A model generated the notes under the pieces. The model did not search any database. It saw nothing but the letters and a program-made list of their open reading frames with translations, and was not told where the DNA came from. Source: Luscinia megarhynchos (taxonomy: Eukaryota > Chordata > Aves > Passeriformes > Turdidae). From it: a stretch of DNA of 64,000 bases. The stretch spans positions 64,957,352 to 65,021,351 of the forward strand of contig JAPFBE010000003.1 in the NCBI GenBank assembly GCA_034336665.1, read 5' to 3'. The position numbers and the translations under genes were made by a program. This document shows, piece after piece, positions 14,950 through 26,510 of this stretch; position 1 is the first letter of the stretch, and each line of letters begins with the position of its first letter.

Positions 14950-15260
14950 ATAACAGCCTTCTGGGGTAAGACAAAGAGGGACATTTGACAAGGTCACATA
15001 GTGACAGAACAAGGGGCAGTGGCTTTAAAGTGGGTATGTTTAGGTGAGGTACTGAAAGAAATTACTTACTGTGAGAGTGGTGAGACATTGGAACAGGTTA
15101 CCCAGAGAAGTGGTGGATGCTCCATTCCTGACAGTGCTCAGGGTCAGGTTGGACAGGGCCCTGAGCAACCTGGTCTGGTGGAAGGCTCCCTGCCCAGGGT
15201 GTTTGAAACTGGATGATCTTCTAGGTGCCTTCCAATGAAAACCATTCTATGATTCTATGG
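14950..15260 (+). mobile_element. CR1 LINE fragment, 3' end
   Basis: The 3' part of a chicken-repeat-1 type LINE in plus orientation. It shows the usual CR1 tail in order: AGTGACAGAACAAGGGG, then TTACTGTGAGAGTGGTGAGACA, GGAACAGGTTACCCAGAGAAG, GATGCTCCATTCC, GAGCAACCTGGTCT, and ACTGGATGATCTTCTAGGTG, ending in ATTCTATGATTCTATGG. The coding remnant is broken by stops and indels. It is 5'-truncated, as most CR1 copies are. The start is approximate. Confidence 0.93.
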
Positions 15261-15639
15261 CTTAGTCTGCTCTTGAGGATGAACAACATGTCTCCTAGTT
15301 CAGACAGAAAAAAAAAAAAAGCATTTAGGAGTGAAGGATGAAGCCAGTTTTTATCCTTTTGGAGGTTTCAAAGGACTCATTGGCTACAAAAGCTGTGTTA
15401 TCAGCTCCAAAAGGAAGCATGGGCGAAGGCAGAAACTGTCATCTCATCAGGAAGTAAACAGCAAATCCACTGAATAATGGAATGAGGGAACTTTCTCATG
15501 TTACCTTAGTATAAGCAGATCAAGCATATTTTTGCTTTTATTTTTTCTGCCTACATCTTTCATAAACATTTGTGGTTGTGTTGTCTGCTTTGAATATTAT
15601 GAATAAATGCATGTTTGTGTTTTTGCTTCGCCTGAGCTG

Positions 15640-16350
15640 AAGCAAGTGCAGACATCCCTCTCCCTGGCCTGTGACAGGGTCAGCCCCAACCCTAGACAGA
15701 TGATCTGGATCTCCAGTGTCTTTCTCACTGCATCCAGAAGTGCAACATTGCAAGAGCAGTGTTGGTGCTCCCCATGGCCTGCTGTTTGCATCTCTGGTGT
15801 CCTGGAGCTCTAGCCTTTGTGGATCGCTGAAACTTAAGACTAACACTGATGGCAGCTGTAGACTCTGGACTCAGAACCATGTGTGTGCCAAATTGGGAAA
15901 ATGGTTAGGATGAATGCCATAGGTGCAGTGCCATGCCCCTTCTGTCACACCTTTCCAGCCCCAGTGTCCCTGGGGCTAGAGTCTTTGTGGCTTCCTGAAG
16001 CCTAACCCTAAAGGCAGCTGGGAGATGAGGTCTCCAGCAGCATTGGTTTTCCTCTTTGGTAAAGCATGTAGGCAGTGATGTTGGTTCAGTGGTGTGCTCC
16101 CTATGTCATGCCTTTTCCAGCCCCAAAGTTCTTGCAGCTGCAGCCTCTGTAGCTTTGTTATCTCTAAACCCTAACCCTAATGACAGCTGTGGCTGAGCTT
16201 CCCAGCTCCACAGGTGGCCCATTTTGCAAGGCTTGTGCTCCATGACTGGTATGGGATGCTGAGTGGAGCAATGCACTGTGCCAGAATTGCTCTTTCCAGA
16301 CCTTTCTAACCTTGGCCTCCCATGTTCCTGGGTACATCAGCCTCAAGCAC
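15640..16350. repeat. Degenerate tandem array, about 162-169 bp unit, with telomere-like motifs
   Basis: Shared blocks recur at a constant spacing. (G/A)GCAGCTG or GACAGCTG falls at 15851, 16013 and 16182. CTTTGTGG/CTCTGTAG falls at 15813, 15981 and 16143. TTTCCAGCCCC falls at 15952 and 16114, with TTTCCAGACC at 16293. Each unit carries an AACCCTA-like core; the third has CCCTAACCCTAA at 16169-16180. Three units are clear and one partial copy is seen on each side. Units are strongly diverged. No known family was recognised. Confidence 0.65.
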
Positions 16351-17844
16351 AAAATTCCATTAATGGTTATAGTTAGGATTTCCAGAGGCCCAAAATCTAC
16401 AGCTCCATGGACAGTGAGGTTTTGACATCTCACTCTAAATGAGAATCATTCTTTTAGTGGAGATGGCTGTTTACTTTGCTGCTTGATGGAAAATTCATTT
16501 TTCAGATACCTAATGTTTAGCTTCCCATTAAAAAACTCTTGCTTGTGCACTTCCATATAACAAATTTTAAGGATAATTGAAGGTAACAACTTTAAGGCAC
16601 TGCCTTATATCTCTTTATCGTTCCTTTATCCTCTGCTACAATTTATACTAAATTGCTATTGCAAAGATGTAAGGCATGTAGAAGCAGTAATTAATTAACA
16701 TGTGTAAAGGTTATTTTAGGTGTGGGGGAGGAACAAATGCTTCATATCTTTGTACATTCACCAAGCCACTAGTGCACATAGAGGCATTTTGCAGAAGCAG
16801 CCAGATGGGTGAGTACCTCAAAGTGCTTTATTTGCCTTTATTTGATGACAACAGCAAGTTATGACCAGTGATCAGTTAGCTGAAGATGCTTTGTAAGGCT
16901 TTTTATTAGTGAATGCTTCTGAGGGATTGAAAAGCTCTTGAATGCTGAAGAGCCAGGTTTTGTTCACATCTGGGCCATGCTAATTAACTGCCTTCCCAAG
17001 TAATAAAGCTCCTAGTGATGGAGTGAGACAAACAGAAATAACAATGATGTGTAGGTAACTCTCCCTTTTGCCCTGGGGTCCTTTCCTCATGGCTCATTTT
17101 CAGCCATCCCATGGACTTTCTGCCACCTCTGCCCAGTGACTACTGGTCTCTTGGAAACCTTCTCTTGTCATCTGGGAAGTCCCACTCTGCCTGACCCTTG
17201 GCATATGCAAAACACATTCCATGCATGAAGAAAAGGACTCACCTTCTGGAACTGGCTCCTTTTGTTGGCACAAGATGAAGCATCAGGATGCTGACCTGCT
17301 GCAGAGGCAATCTATATTTTCCCAGACATCCTACCTAGTTCAGTGGCCTTATAGAAATATCAAGAATTTGTTGACAAAGGGAAAAATCCCAAATACTGTT
17401 GTCACACAAATTAACAGCACTTTTACAGTATAACTGTAAATGATTTACAGAAAAGTAAAGAAACCATACTTTTTAGTCATCTTTTCATGTTTCTTTTTGA
17501 TAATATCTACTGCATATTGAGAACAGAAGCTATAAATTATCTAAATTTAAGAGGAATACAAATAGTTTCAGGGGAAGGAAAGACCTCTGCACATAAAAGA
17601 GTATAAAATTAGCAAGGGCCCTTTCATTTCAGCTGATGTATTGTCTGGTGAGAAGAGTTGTCTTGTGCTGATCTGAATGATAAAGCTGAGATATGAAGCT
17701 GCTTGCTTCAGTTACTGAAAGGTAGTTCTAAGATTTTATTTTCATGTGTGCACCTCCTCTTAAGAGAGATACAAGTTGAAGTACATCTCCTCTGGTATAA
17801 GACTGAGTTTTCCAAAGACATTTTCTTCATGAGAACTTCCATTG

Positions 17845-17906
17845 TCTTTTTTTTCTCTCTCTCTTTTTCTCTTTTTTCTCTTTTTCTCTTTTTCTCTTTC
17901 TTTTTA
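17845..17906. repeat. T/C-rich low-complexity tract
   Basis: Runs of TTTTTCTC and CTCTCT on the plus strand. Confidence 0.9.
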
Positions 17907-18046
17907 TTAAAGAAATTTTTCAGAGAGGTTCCTCTTGTATCTCCAAATATAAAAAGATTGAGATTCATAGCCCTTCCTAGATTCTAAGAAATTTAGAAAA
18001 ATATAGGTAGGTATTTTAGGGATTTTTAAAATCTTTCGTTCCTTAA

Positions 18047-18047
<1 letters not shown>

Positions 18048-18099
<52 letters not shown>

Positions 18100-18104
18100 T
18101 ACTA
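18048..18104. repeat. (AACT)n microsatellite
   Basis: About fourteen tandem AACT units, perfect except for the last (ACTT). It is likely polymorphic. Confidence 0.97.
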
Positions 18105-20299
18105 AAAGATCCCCAAAACCCTAGACTACTTTCATAAGAAAAATAAAGTTTCAGCAGTTTCTGGTAGACATGGGCTAACTTTTGTGACTCAGCCATAGCT
18201 GATTATTTTTTCATGTGGAAACTGAGCAAAATTCTGTTTTTCCATGTCATGCTTCACACCTAGATTAACCACAATGGTTTTAGCCAAGTTTAATTTAGGT
18301 TCTGGTTTGTTCAGTTCTAAAGAGCTATGAAAACAAAACACCATAAGGGGCCCAACCCCTGTAGAAAGGAAAACACAACAAGGTCTTGCACTAATAGCTG
18401 TAAAATATTACTGCTGGCTTCAGTGCCACTTAAAAAAATTCCCTAAACTTATAAAATCCATATTAATTAAAAATAAATAAGTAAAATTCTTATTTTCATT
18501 TCCCTTGCTGCTCCTTTGCAAGTATTATATTTATACTTAACTGTGTGTGTACATTTATATGCACACATATGTGCCCACGCATACACATATATTATAGAAT
18601 GTGTATTTTATATATCTACACACAATGTGTTTGCATTATTTCTTGACTAGATTGGCAAAACTCTTTGGTTAAAACTTGAAAACTGGCTTAGAAGTTCATC
18701 CTGGCTGCTGATGATCTGGCCTACCCAGAGAAAATAGCCAGGAGTTGTACCTATAGCTCAGGCTTGGGGATTGGAAAAGAGAAAAGTTTGTGTGATTAAT
18801 ACCTGTAAAGTGCCATGACACTTTAAATGAATCCATACTTTGAACAACTGAGCAGTCTCTTCTTTACCTTTTCCAGCCATCACTTGGGCTACTTAATGAC
18901 CAGTGACACATGGACACAGAGGAAAAACAGTGCTGAGATACATGCTCCAGCTTCTCAAGTTTTCAGGTGGATTCCTCTCAACTACACATTGTTTTGCTGT
19001 ACCTCTGGCTTAAAGCTGAATTTTCATGAAAGCCAGCTGTCTTTGTTCTAATGAAATTTCTTCTCAGAGGAGGCTTTCAGTGGATATATGCCACCATATG
19101 CAGTTCTACCCAGCACGTATTAAAGTATATAAAATATTATATACTTAATGGCTTATTCTGCTGATGATACATATGTATGCTCCAGTAAGACTCTGAAACC
19201 TACTTGAAGGTAAAATTGAGCTGAGGGGGAGCATCATATATCATATAGTAAACTTCAATGTTGTCTCCTTTGACTAAAAAATTCTCCAGAATAAATCTGA
19301 GAAGCTTCTGCTGTTGCCCTAAAGCTGTGCACAAGGAGCACCAACCACAAAGAAGGATATTGTCACAGTAGATGCTACACAAGAGAATAAAAATCTCATC
19401 ACCAAGTTTCTAAAAAGTCAGAGGTAATAGTAAAATGAAAATTTTTATTGTGTATGTAAGTAGACGTCTTGGTAGAAGGAACTGAGGTTTTGTCTTAAAA
19501 TGTAACAATTTTCTCATTATTTCTTTTCCATGCATACAATTTTTACTTGTCTCTTCCTGCACAATCCTCCTGTTACATTTGTCAAGACAAGGTCCTATAT
19601 TTAGAAGATCTGAACTTGAATCTCTTACTAGTTTTCTTTTGGTATCATTTTGCTGATGCAGTGTTCTTTAAGGGGCAATAAAGCCAGTTATTTTTACATT
19701 ACTCATTGCTTTCATATATATGCTTAGACACAAAGAGATATTGGAGTGTGAGAAGAAAGCCTCACTCCAAGTCAAAAATTATATTAGTTCCTACCTGCAT
19801 GCAGAGGAGAAGGAAATCACTAGGCTGCTAGTGGGGAAAAAAAATGTGATTTGAAAGTAAGCACTGGGAAATAAATTGCAAAAGGAGAAATTATTAGTGC
19901 ACTTATGTACATGCAAACATAAGTTTTTTCCCAAATTGTTCCCAAATTTTCAGAAGACTGTCCCTTCATTATAATGCAGACTGCATGATTTATTGTGTTA
20001 GGGTGGTACTGTAGAGTAAGGGAGAAGCATAAGAGGGATTGAGTGAAGACTGCCTCAATTTTCCTTATTTTCACTACTTGACTTTGCAAGTTTATTCAGA
20101 TTATTTTAATACAGCTTTTGCTTAGTTCTATCAATGCTTGTTTCTTTTTTAAAGGCATGAGAAAACCACAGTATTACAGGGCCCAGCACATCTCTGTTTT
20201 TCATTTCTATAAGTTACACAAAAGTTTCTGTCTCTTTCTAGCTTCTATCAGTGAAGACAGTGATGTTTTATGAAACTTGGAGATCAGATGAAAAATTCT

Positions 20300-20750
20300 C
20301 TCTTACCCAAACACTTGGCTTTGATGGAATCCCAGCAGGCTTATGTAAAGATTTTTCACAGTTGCTTTTAGATCTGATAGGGAGTAAGTTCAGTAACTCA
20401 AGAGAAAGTGGCTGTTTGCCATGCAGGAATTTAGCATTTAAACTAAATCTAATAAATGCCCAGAATGTGATTCTTATTTCCTGATTTCACTAAGTAATGT
20501 AGATGTAAAGATTTTTATCGAGGATACTGGCCACTAGTCTTCAAGACTCTATCAGAAAATCAATTCACCAAGACAAGATTGGTTATGTTCACCCCAGCCG
20601 TGTTCTGCAATATCAGACACTTAATTAATATAGCCCAGGTCTCCTGTAGATTTAATCTCCTTTCCGTCTGTGCCTCGTCTCCACTGATGCTGAAGAAATA
20701 TTTGACAGTGAATTTCTATTTATAACTTTATACTCCTTTTCTCTTCCAGA
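20300..20750 (+). mobile_element. L1-type LINE reverse-transcriptase relic (ancient)
   Basis: Translation in shifting plus frames follows the L1/Tx1-type reverse-transcriptase order. First comes GFDGIPAGLCKDFSQLLLDL (compare GPDGIPAEFYK), then SRESGCLP (compare EGELPESW). After a gap come NVDVKIF (compare LNVDYKIL), LQDSIRKSIHQDKIGYV (compare L...I..IHPDQTGFI), and finally STDAEEIFDSEF (compare SLDAEKAFDRVEW). Stops and frameshifts between the blocks show it is long dead. GFDGIPA with IHQDKIGY is the L1 pattern rather than CR1 (DGIHPRVLKEL; QHGF). L1-clade relics are scarce in bird genomes. Confidence 0.6.
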
Positions 20751-23700
20751 GCCATGTTTTATTGCCTGAAGGGTTTGTAAGCTGAGTCTATAAGCAAGAA
20801 CCAAGCAATTGTATCCAAGACCAGTCTGGCTTTTGATAACCCCATTCCATAATCTCTTCCCTGGCCTTCACTTGTAAAATTTGCCTCAACATTTTAAATA
20901 TTTAATATTACATTTAAGGTCATGGCTTCTTCATTTGATATATTTTTTAACACACAAAAAATTTCTATTTTCTGTTACTTATTCTATACAATCAAAAGTC
21001 TAAGATAAAGAAGGATACATTTTTAAAAAATTTAATTGCCTATAAGGCAGTAGAGACATGGAGCCTTTCCCACAGATCATTTTTCTGTATGTTTAAAAAT
21101 GTCATAAAGTCATTTATGCACAGCTCTCAAGAGTACCTGGTTCTAAATGAAGTTTTAATTAGTCATATGCCTTGCTATATCCTAAATTAACTCAGGAAAG
21201 ACACCTGGGTACCATTATGGAAATATAATTATGACTTCTAACCAATGTGCAAAACCAGTTAAAAAACCACAATCTCAGCAATATTTTAAACAAGGGCCAA
21301 TGAGGGCTCAGGGGGTATGATAAAGTCATCTACATATAACAGTAGTTATTTAACAACAGAAATATTACTTCTTTATGTGATTTGTTCAGGTTCTCTCATC
21401 AGGAAGGGACGTATTCATGTCAAGCCTTTAGAAAATTAAAATGGTTAATCCGTACCCTGACTTGCTTTCTTTAGGCAGAAGAGAGAGAAAAAAGTCATAA
21501 TAAAAATGTAATAAGAAATAAGTGATAAACACAGGTGAACATGCACTATTTTTACATCCATTATTAGAATACAGAAGTAAAAGTGTTTTCAATGAAATTG
21601 AAAGACAGCATATACAGACAGACATGAAAAACTATTTCCTTTATTGGTAAAATTAGCAGCTATTCTGTAAGATGAGAAATACCTGGAAAACCTGCAGAAA
21701 TAGAATTTTCAAAATCCTTTTAAAAATAGGAAGAATCTTTTAAGGTAATATCTGAAATTCTCCAAAGAATAATTTTAGTAAAGGTTTGAAGGCATAATAT
21801 TTCTGTATGCTTCAAAGCATGTTCCAATTTTCAAATGGTAGGTAGAAATAAAAGTCACCAGTAAGTCATGACATGACTGATTCACAGAAAGTTTCTTCTG
21901 TCTTTTGTGGCTGTTATGGCCAGTTTAATTTCCCTATAAACCTTCTGAGCCCCACCTGTCATGAGCAAACCAGTGGAAACTCAGTGAGTCAAGGAATATT
22001 TGGTGAGATCATAGTCACACAACTGACTACATTGTTAGATAATTTTATAGGATTCTACAATAAGTGACTATCAAGGGTTTAAATACTATAATTACTGTAG
22101 AAAGAAGTACTAATACCTAAAACTGTACAAAAGACATCTTATAGCTATTAAGTGACATTATTAAGTGTATTCATTACATATGATCTTTGCACAGCTTCTT
22201 TTTTTCAAACCTAAAAAAGTACTCTGCAACTGATTCTTTCCACACTGTCATAGGATGCTGATGACAGCTTAGCATTACCTAGACCTGAATTATTTTGTTC
22301 AGAGGATACTCACTAACCTTTTGTACACTGTTTATTTAATCATGTTTTCATTTACCTGAAAAGAAAAGATTGAAAACTGATTAAGCCACTTGGCACAGCA
22401 TAATTAGAGAACAGGTTTCACTGCTGTTGGATCTGCTGTGCTGTAAAGCAGAAGTGCAGAATACAGCTGCCTATTAATTGGAAATCCTTGCAGGAAGTCC
22501 CCTACACCTGTTCTCTGTATCATTTACTAGTTTCCAAATTGTTTATAACAGTATTATAAGGAATTGTATTTGATGCTGTAAACCCCTTGGGAAACCAACA
22601 ATTCTGGTTGTTCTGGGATTGCTTTTTCTACCTTCTGATTTCAATATAGTTACAACTCATTTTGCATGAGAAGTGACTGTTGGTGCATAAGAGTTTCTGA
22701 TGAGGATTCTTTGATCTCAGACTTTTATCCCATCTTTTCATCCCATTGTGTTTTAGTTTGTTTGCTTTGTTGGCTTGACAGCAGAATTTGCATCCCTCTC
22801 CATAATTTCTTGAATCAGTGAGATTTCATGCTATTGGTTCTGTTTGAACAAGCAACACCCATACAAGACATTCAAACCCAAATTCTTGTTTTAACCAAAA
22901 TCATTCCTTTGTAAGATATTTACTAAACTGGCAGTTCTAGCAATGCACAATTAGTGTACCACCTCATTGGCCTTTGCAGAATGGCAGGTTGGAGTATTTT
23001 ACTGAGAGCATAAGCAAGTGATTATTTGATAATTCTTCTTGGAGATTGTGAAAAAGGAAAAGATTCATCATGTAATTGTAGGAGTTAATTGAGGTGAGGA
23101 ATGTAGAAGGCTCAGCTTACTTCTAATCAAGAGGAATTCTTCCAGAGAGATGTAATTGTTTGAGGGACATAAAGAAAAATAGTTAAAATTAGGAAATTAT
23201 TTTATTAGAATTCTAGTTATTCTTTGTCTGAAATATTCTACCCCAATAAATTTTGGGAATAAACACTATAAAGAAAGTTTGAGACCATAAGTGACTTTGT
23301 TGCATATAAGTACAGGAAAGTTTTGTCTAAAATATAAGAAAAATTCCAATACAACATACTCACAGTTACCTGCTGTTGTTTGGAAAATTGCACAAGTGGC
23401 TGTGCATGATAGGCCATGAGGAGTCAGCTGGAAAGGAGGCTTAGCTAAGAGTGAAGTCAAACAAATTTCCTGCATCTGTGTTTTCTGTGGAAGGTGCTAT
23501 TCAGAGGGCATTTCCTATGGGAAACCAGACATTGGCCTTAAGAGAGACTGCAGTCTCTCAGGAGGAAGTTATGAAGGAACTTGAGAAAGACAAATGCAGT
23601 GAATTACCAGCAGCAGATGGTATTAATCTGAGGAGCCTGAAAGAAATAAACTGTGAAATAGCAGAGATAGTGATGAGGTCTTTCCATGTACTGTGATTGT

Positions 23701-25939
23701 TACTGGGGGCTTCAAAGTCATTAGATACAATTGATTTGATTTTTTTTCTTCATCACAGGAGGCTTTATTCCAGAATCTGCTGCCTGGATGGGGCTCCTCA
23801 TGGTTTCTGGACTGGGAGGTTCACTAGGGTGCAGGGTGTAAGGAAGGCTAATTCAGTTAGCTTAGAATAGTGTGGCTGTTTCAGAGGGAAACCTTCAGAT
23901 CTTAAACTTACAGGCAGACAAAGGAAATGGGGAAAAACTGATTCCCAAATTAAGTCATGGGAAAAAATTTTCAGTGCACTGCTGTTTGCTAGTGTCAAGA
24001 TGTTGGTAGTGAATAGGGAGTTGAATAAATCTGTAGAAGATATGCAATTGTGGGAACTAAAAATTGTACAGAAATGGAAAATATTCTAGGCAGATTTGCA
24101 TACATATATGTGGGCTGAGAAACAAAATGTCAGAAAAGGTAAAATCAAATAAGTAGTGGTTGAGGAGTACATCCAATATAAATATCTCCGTATAGAGCAA
24201 TAGCTGGTGAATTCATAAAAGGCTCCATGCAGGAAAAATGCAAAATGTCAGAGAAGGCTGAAAAATCCATCTGTGCAGAGGAAACTTGCAGCAACTTCTT
24301 TTGAGGAACTTCACTGGATCATAACAGCAGCAAAATATTGATAAACTTTGTGTTTCTCTGTTATATCAATGTGTATGTTTTCTCTAAATGTTTGGCTGTG
24401 ACACTTAAAAGGAATGCTCCTTGTATAACTTTACTTTTGCTGTGCATGACTTCTAATGATTTGTGGAAGTTTCCTATCTATTTTAAGAGCATAAATTAAG
24501 AGGAGAAAGGGGTGTGGCTACTGAGAAAATAGTGGAATGAATTGGGGGGTGGGGGATATTGAAAAAAGTAGAATCCACAAGGTCTACATTCTTCTGAGGT
24601 GGGTTCCTAATTCACACATCATAGGCAAGAAACATAACAGATGGAGAATGTGCTCGGAAACAGAAATGCAAACTCAGCAGACACTTATAATCTTCATTTT
24701 TGGATTTAATGTATACAAATATGAAAATCCAGCAAATGGGTTGAAAACATATAAAGAACCTCTGGCTTCACAGGTGCAAGCAAATTTCAGTGGGGTAAGA
24801 GAAACCTGTTACAAAAGCTTTATTGCTTATGTCAGTTTATGGAGGGTGTACAGTTCAAGAAGATGGATGAACATTGTAATGGATGATGCAGTATCTATTA
24901 GGCATCCTCTAATGGTCCCACAGTCTTCACTGCTTTTGATGAAAGCTGACAAAAAATGGCACAAGTCATTTCTATTTCACATGTCTTGCCATCCCATTCC
25001 CATTTTTCCTAGAGCATTTCCCCACTAGCTTTGCTGAGAAGTTTCTCACTGGTTACTCCTTTGAGACCATTTGATATCCTGCTGGCCAGAGCAATCTTAA
25101 TTTTTGACAGAATCCCCTGGCTGTCTGCTTGCAAGGTCTACTTGTTACATTCCTCAGTTTGTGAGCTTTTCAAAGCTGCTCTTGTTTGCCTGCCACCTGG
25201 CACAGCAGGATGCTGCCTGTGGCTTTTAGGTGTAAGGATCTCTGTTTGTTCAGAAATGCTTGTAACCTGTGTATGCTCCTACAGAAAATCCTAAACTGGG
25301 AGTTTCTGGTCTCCATTCCTGTGTGCAGTCCAACAGCATACCACAAAACTGAGGGGAAAAAAATAATGTGATGATAGGTACTTCCTTGTGGCTTCAGAAA
25401 TGATGTGCAACCAATGATGTGAACAGCTTAATTTTGTGTGTTCCTGAAACCTTTATCACAAAGCTAGAGATGGTGAAACATTAGAAATGCTGCATCCTGT
25501 TCCTTTTAATGAGACTTTCTAAATCATTTCGGGTTATATCCATGCATAGAAGCTTTCCTGCTTTCCTTCTTGAAGTTCTAGAATTGTTGGTCTGACGGAT
25601 TTCTCTATTTTTTTCTATTTTAGCATAATTTTCAAAAGAAAGAAAGCTGCATTTTTGTGATGTCAGCATCTTCTGCAAGAGATTAATAAAATGCATTTGA
25701 TTGGATTTTGTTATGCAGTTTTGCTTTATTTGTGGATTTAAAGCACCCTTTGACCCAACATCTGTGAGGTTAGGGAAAGGAGGAAATAGAGCTGTACTTC
25801 TCTTGCTCCAATGGGACTGTAGAGACAGCTTGCTGAGTCAACCAGCAGGATGTTCAGTACTTTAACTAGTCCAACTTGCTTACAGTTGTTATGTTCTGTT
25901 TTAAGGAGATATGCCTCTGCCTGAATTAAGACCATATAA
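20751..25939. other. Intergenic, old-transposon background
   Basis: Holds the possible CR1 relic at 23.6 kb. A 163-codon open frame at 24537-25028 shows no family motif and is judged to be chance. Confidence 0.55.
23560..23690 (+). mobile_element. Possible CR1-type reverse-transcriptase relic
   Basis: The open stretch encodes EEVMKELEKDK, then ADGINLRSLKEI and EIAEIVMRSF. This follows the order of the N-terminal finger region of CR1-family reverse transcriptases (EEV..L..L..HKS.GPDGIHPRVLKEL.....LS.IF). The similarity is judged by eye over about 40 residues with no catalytic motif present, so it may be coincidental. Confidence 0.35.
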
Positions 25940-26510
25940 ATGAGACCACATGCCAAAGTCAGTACTATAGATTTTATTTAACAGTAAATGTGAGCTAGAG
26001 AGATAGAAATAGCAAAGAGGGATAGGGGAGAGAGAGGGAAAGAGACTAGGCAGAAGATATTCACTACCCATGGATCCCATTGGTCCTTCTTCAGCCTGGT
26101 CTTCTCAGTGGTGAGGATGCCAAGGCTGCTCAAACTTTTCAGTATTTATACATCTTAGCAATCAAAGGAATTAATGCTCATTGACTATACATTTCTCTCA
26201 TTCTATTGATTAAATGTTCCCCTTGCTTCCAATGCTAATTAGCCTGCACGTTCAATCTTTCTACTTTTGAGTTGGTGGGTTTCTCGAGTCAGTGGGTTGT
26301 GAACAATTTTCCCACACTGGAATTAATTTTTGCCTAGCTGGGGCTGATTTCAGTACAGCTGACTTTCAGTTTAGCTGAGCTGATTTTCCTTGTGGATTCT
26401 TTTTATCCATTATCAGTGCTCCCCCAGCTTATTTCCTTCTCCTTATGCCTGGGATAACACTTGGACAATAGTACAACCTTTATCTTATCTCAAATTCCCA
26501 TCAGGTGGCT
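25940..26510 (-). mobile_element. Probable solo LTR of an endogenous retrovirus, minus orientation
   Basis: On the minus strand the sequence shows LTR-style architecture. A U3-like stretch is followed by a TATA box (GTATAAATAC, about 26143-26150). Next comes a roughly 160-bp pyrimidine-rich leader that includes TCTCTTTCCCTCTCTCTCCCC. The polyadenylation signal AATAAA (25973-25978) follows, and then a GT-rich TTTGGCATGTGGTCTC. No gag, pol or env sequence lies beside it, so it reads as a solo LTR. Ends are approximate: I could not fix the terminal TG/CA or a target-site duplication. The family was not identified. Confidence 0.6.

Larger units (their letters stand above)
16351..20299. other. Intergenic, no gene recognised
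   Basis: Contains the T/C-rich and (AACT)n tracts and a degenerate alternating TG/CA/TA stretch near 18541-18630. No coding signal was seen. Confidence 0.6.

Noticed and set aside
16167..16180. Interstitial telomere sequence
   Set aside because: Only two CCCTAA units, embedded in the approximately 165-bp array. Too short to be a telomere-derived block on its own.
18048..18104. Regularly spaced repeats that might suggest a CRISPR-like array
   Set aside because: It is a plain AACT microsatellite in vertebrate DNA with no spacers.
24537..25028. 163-codon plus-strand open frame
   Set aside because: No recognisable domain, no plausible splice context and mixed composition. It is likely chance or an old transposon remnant.
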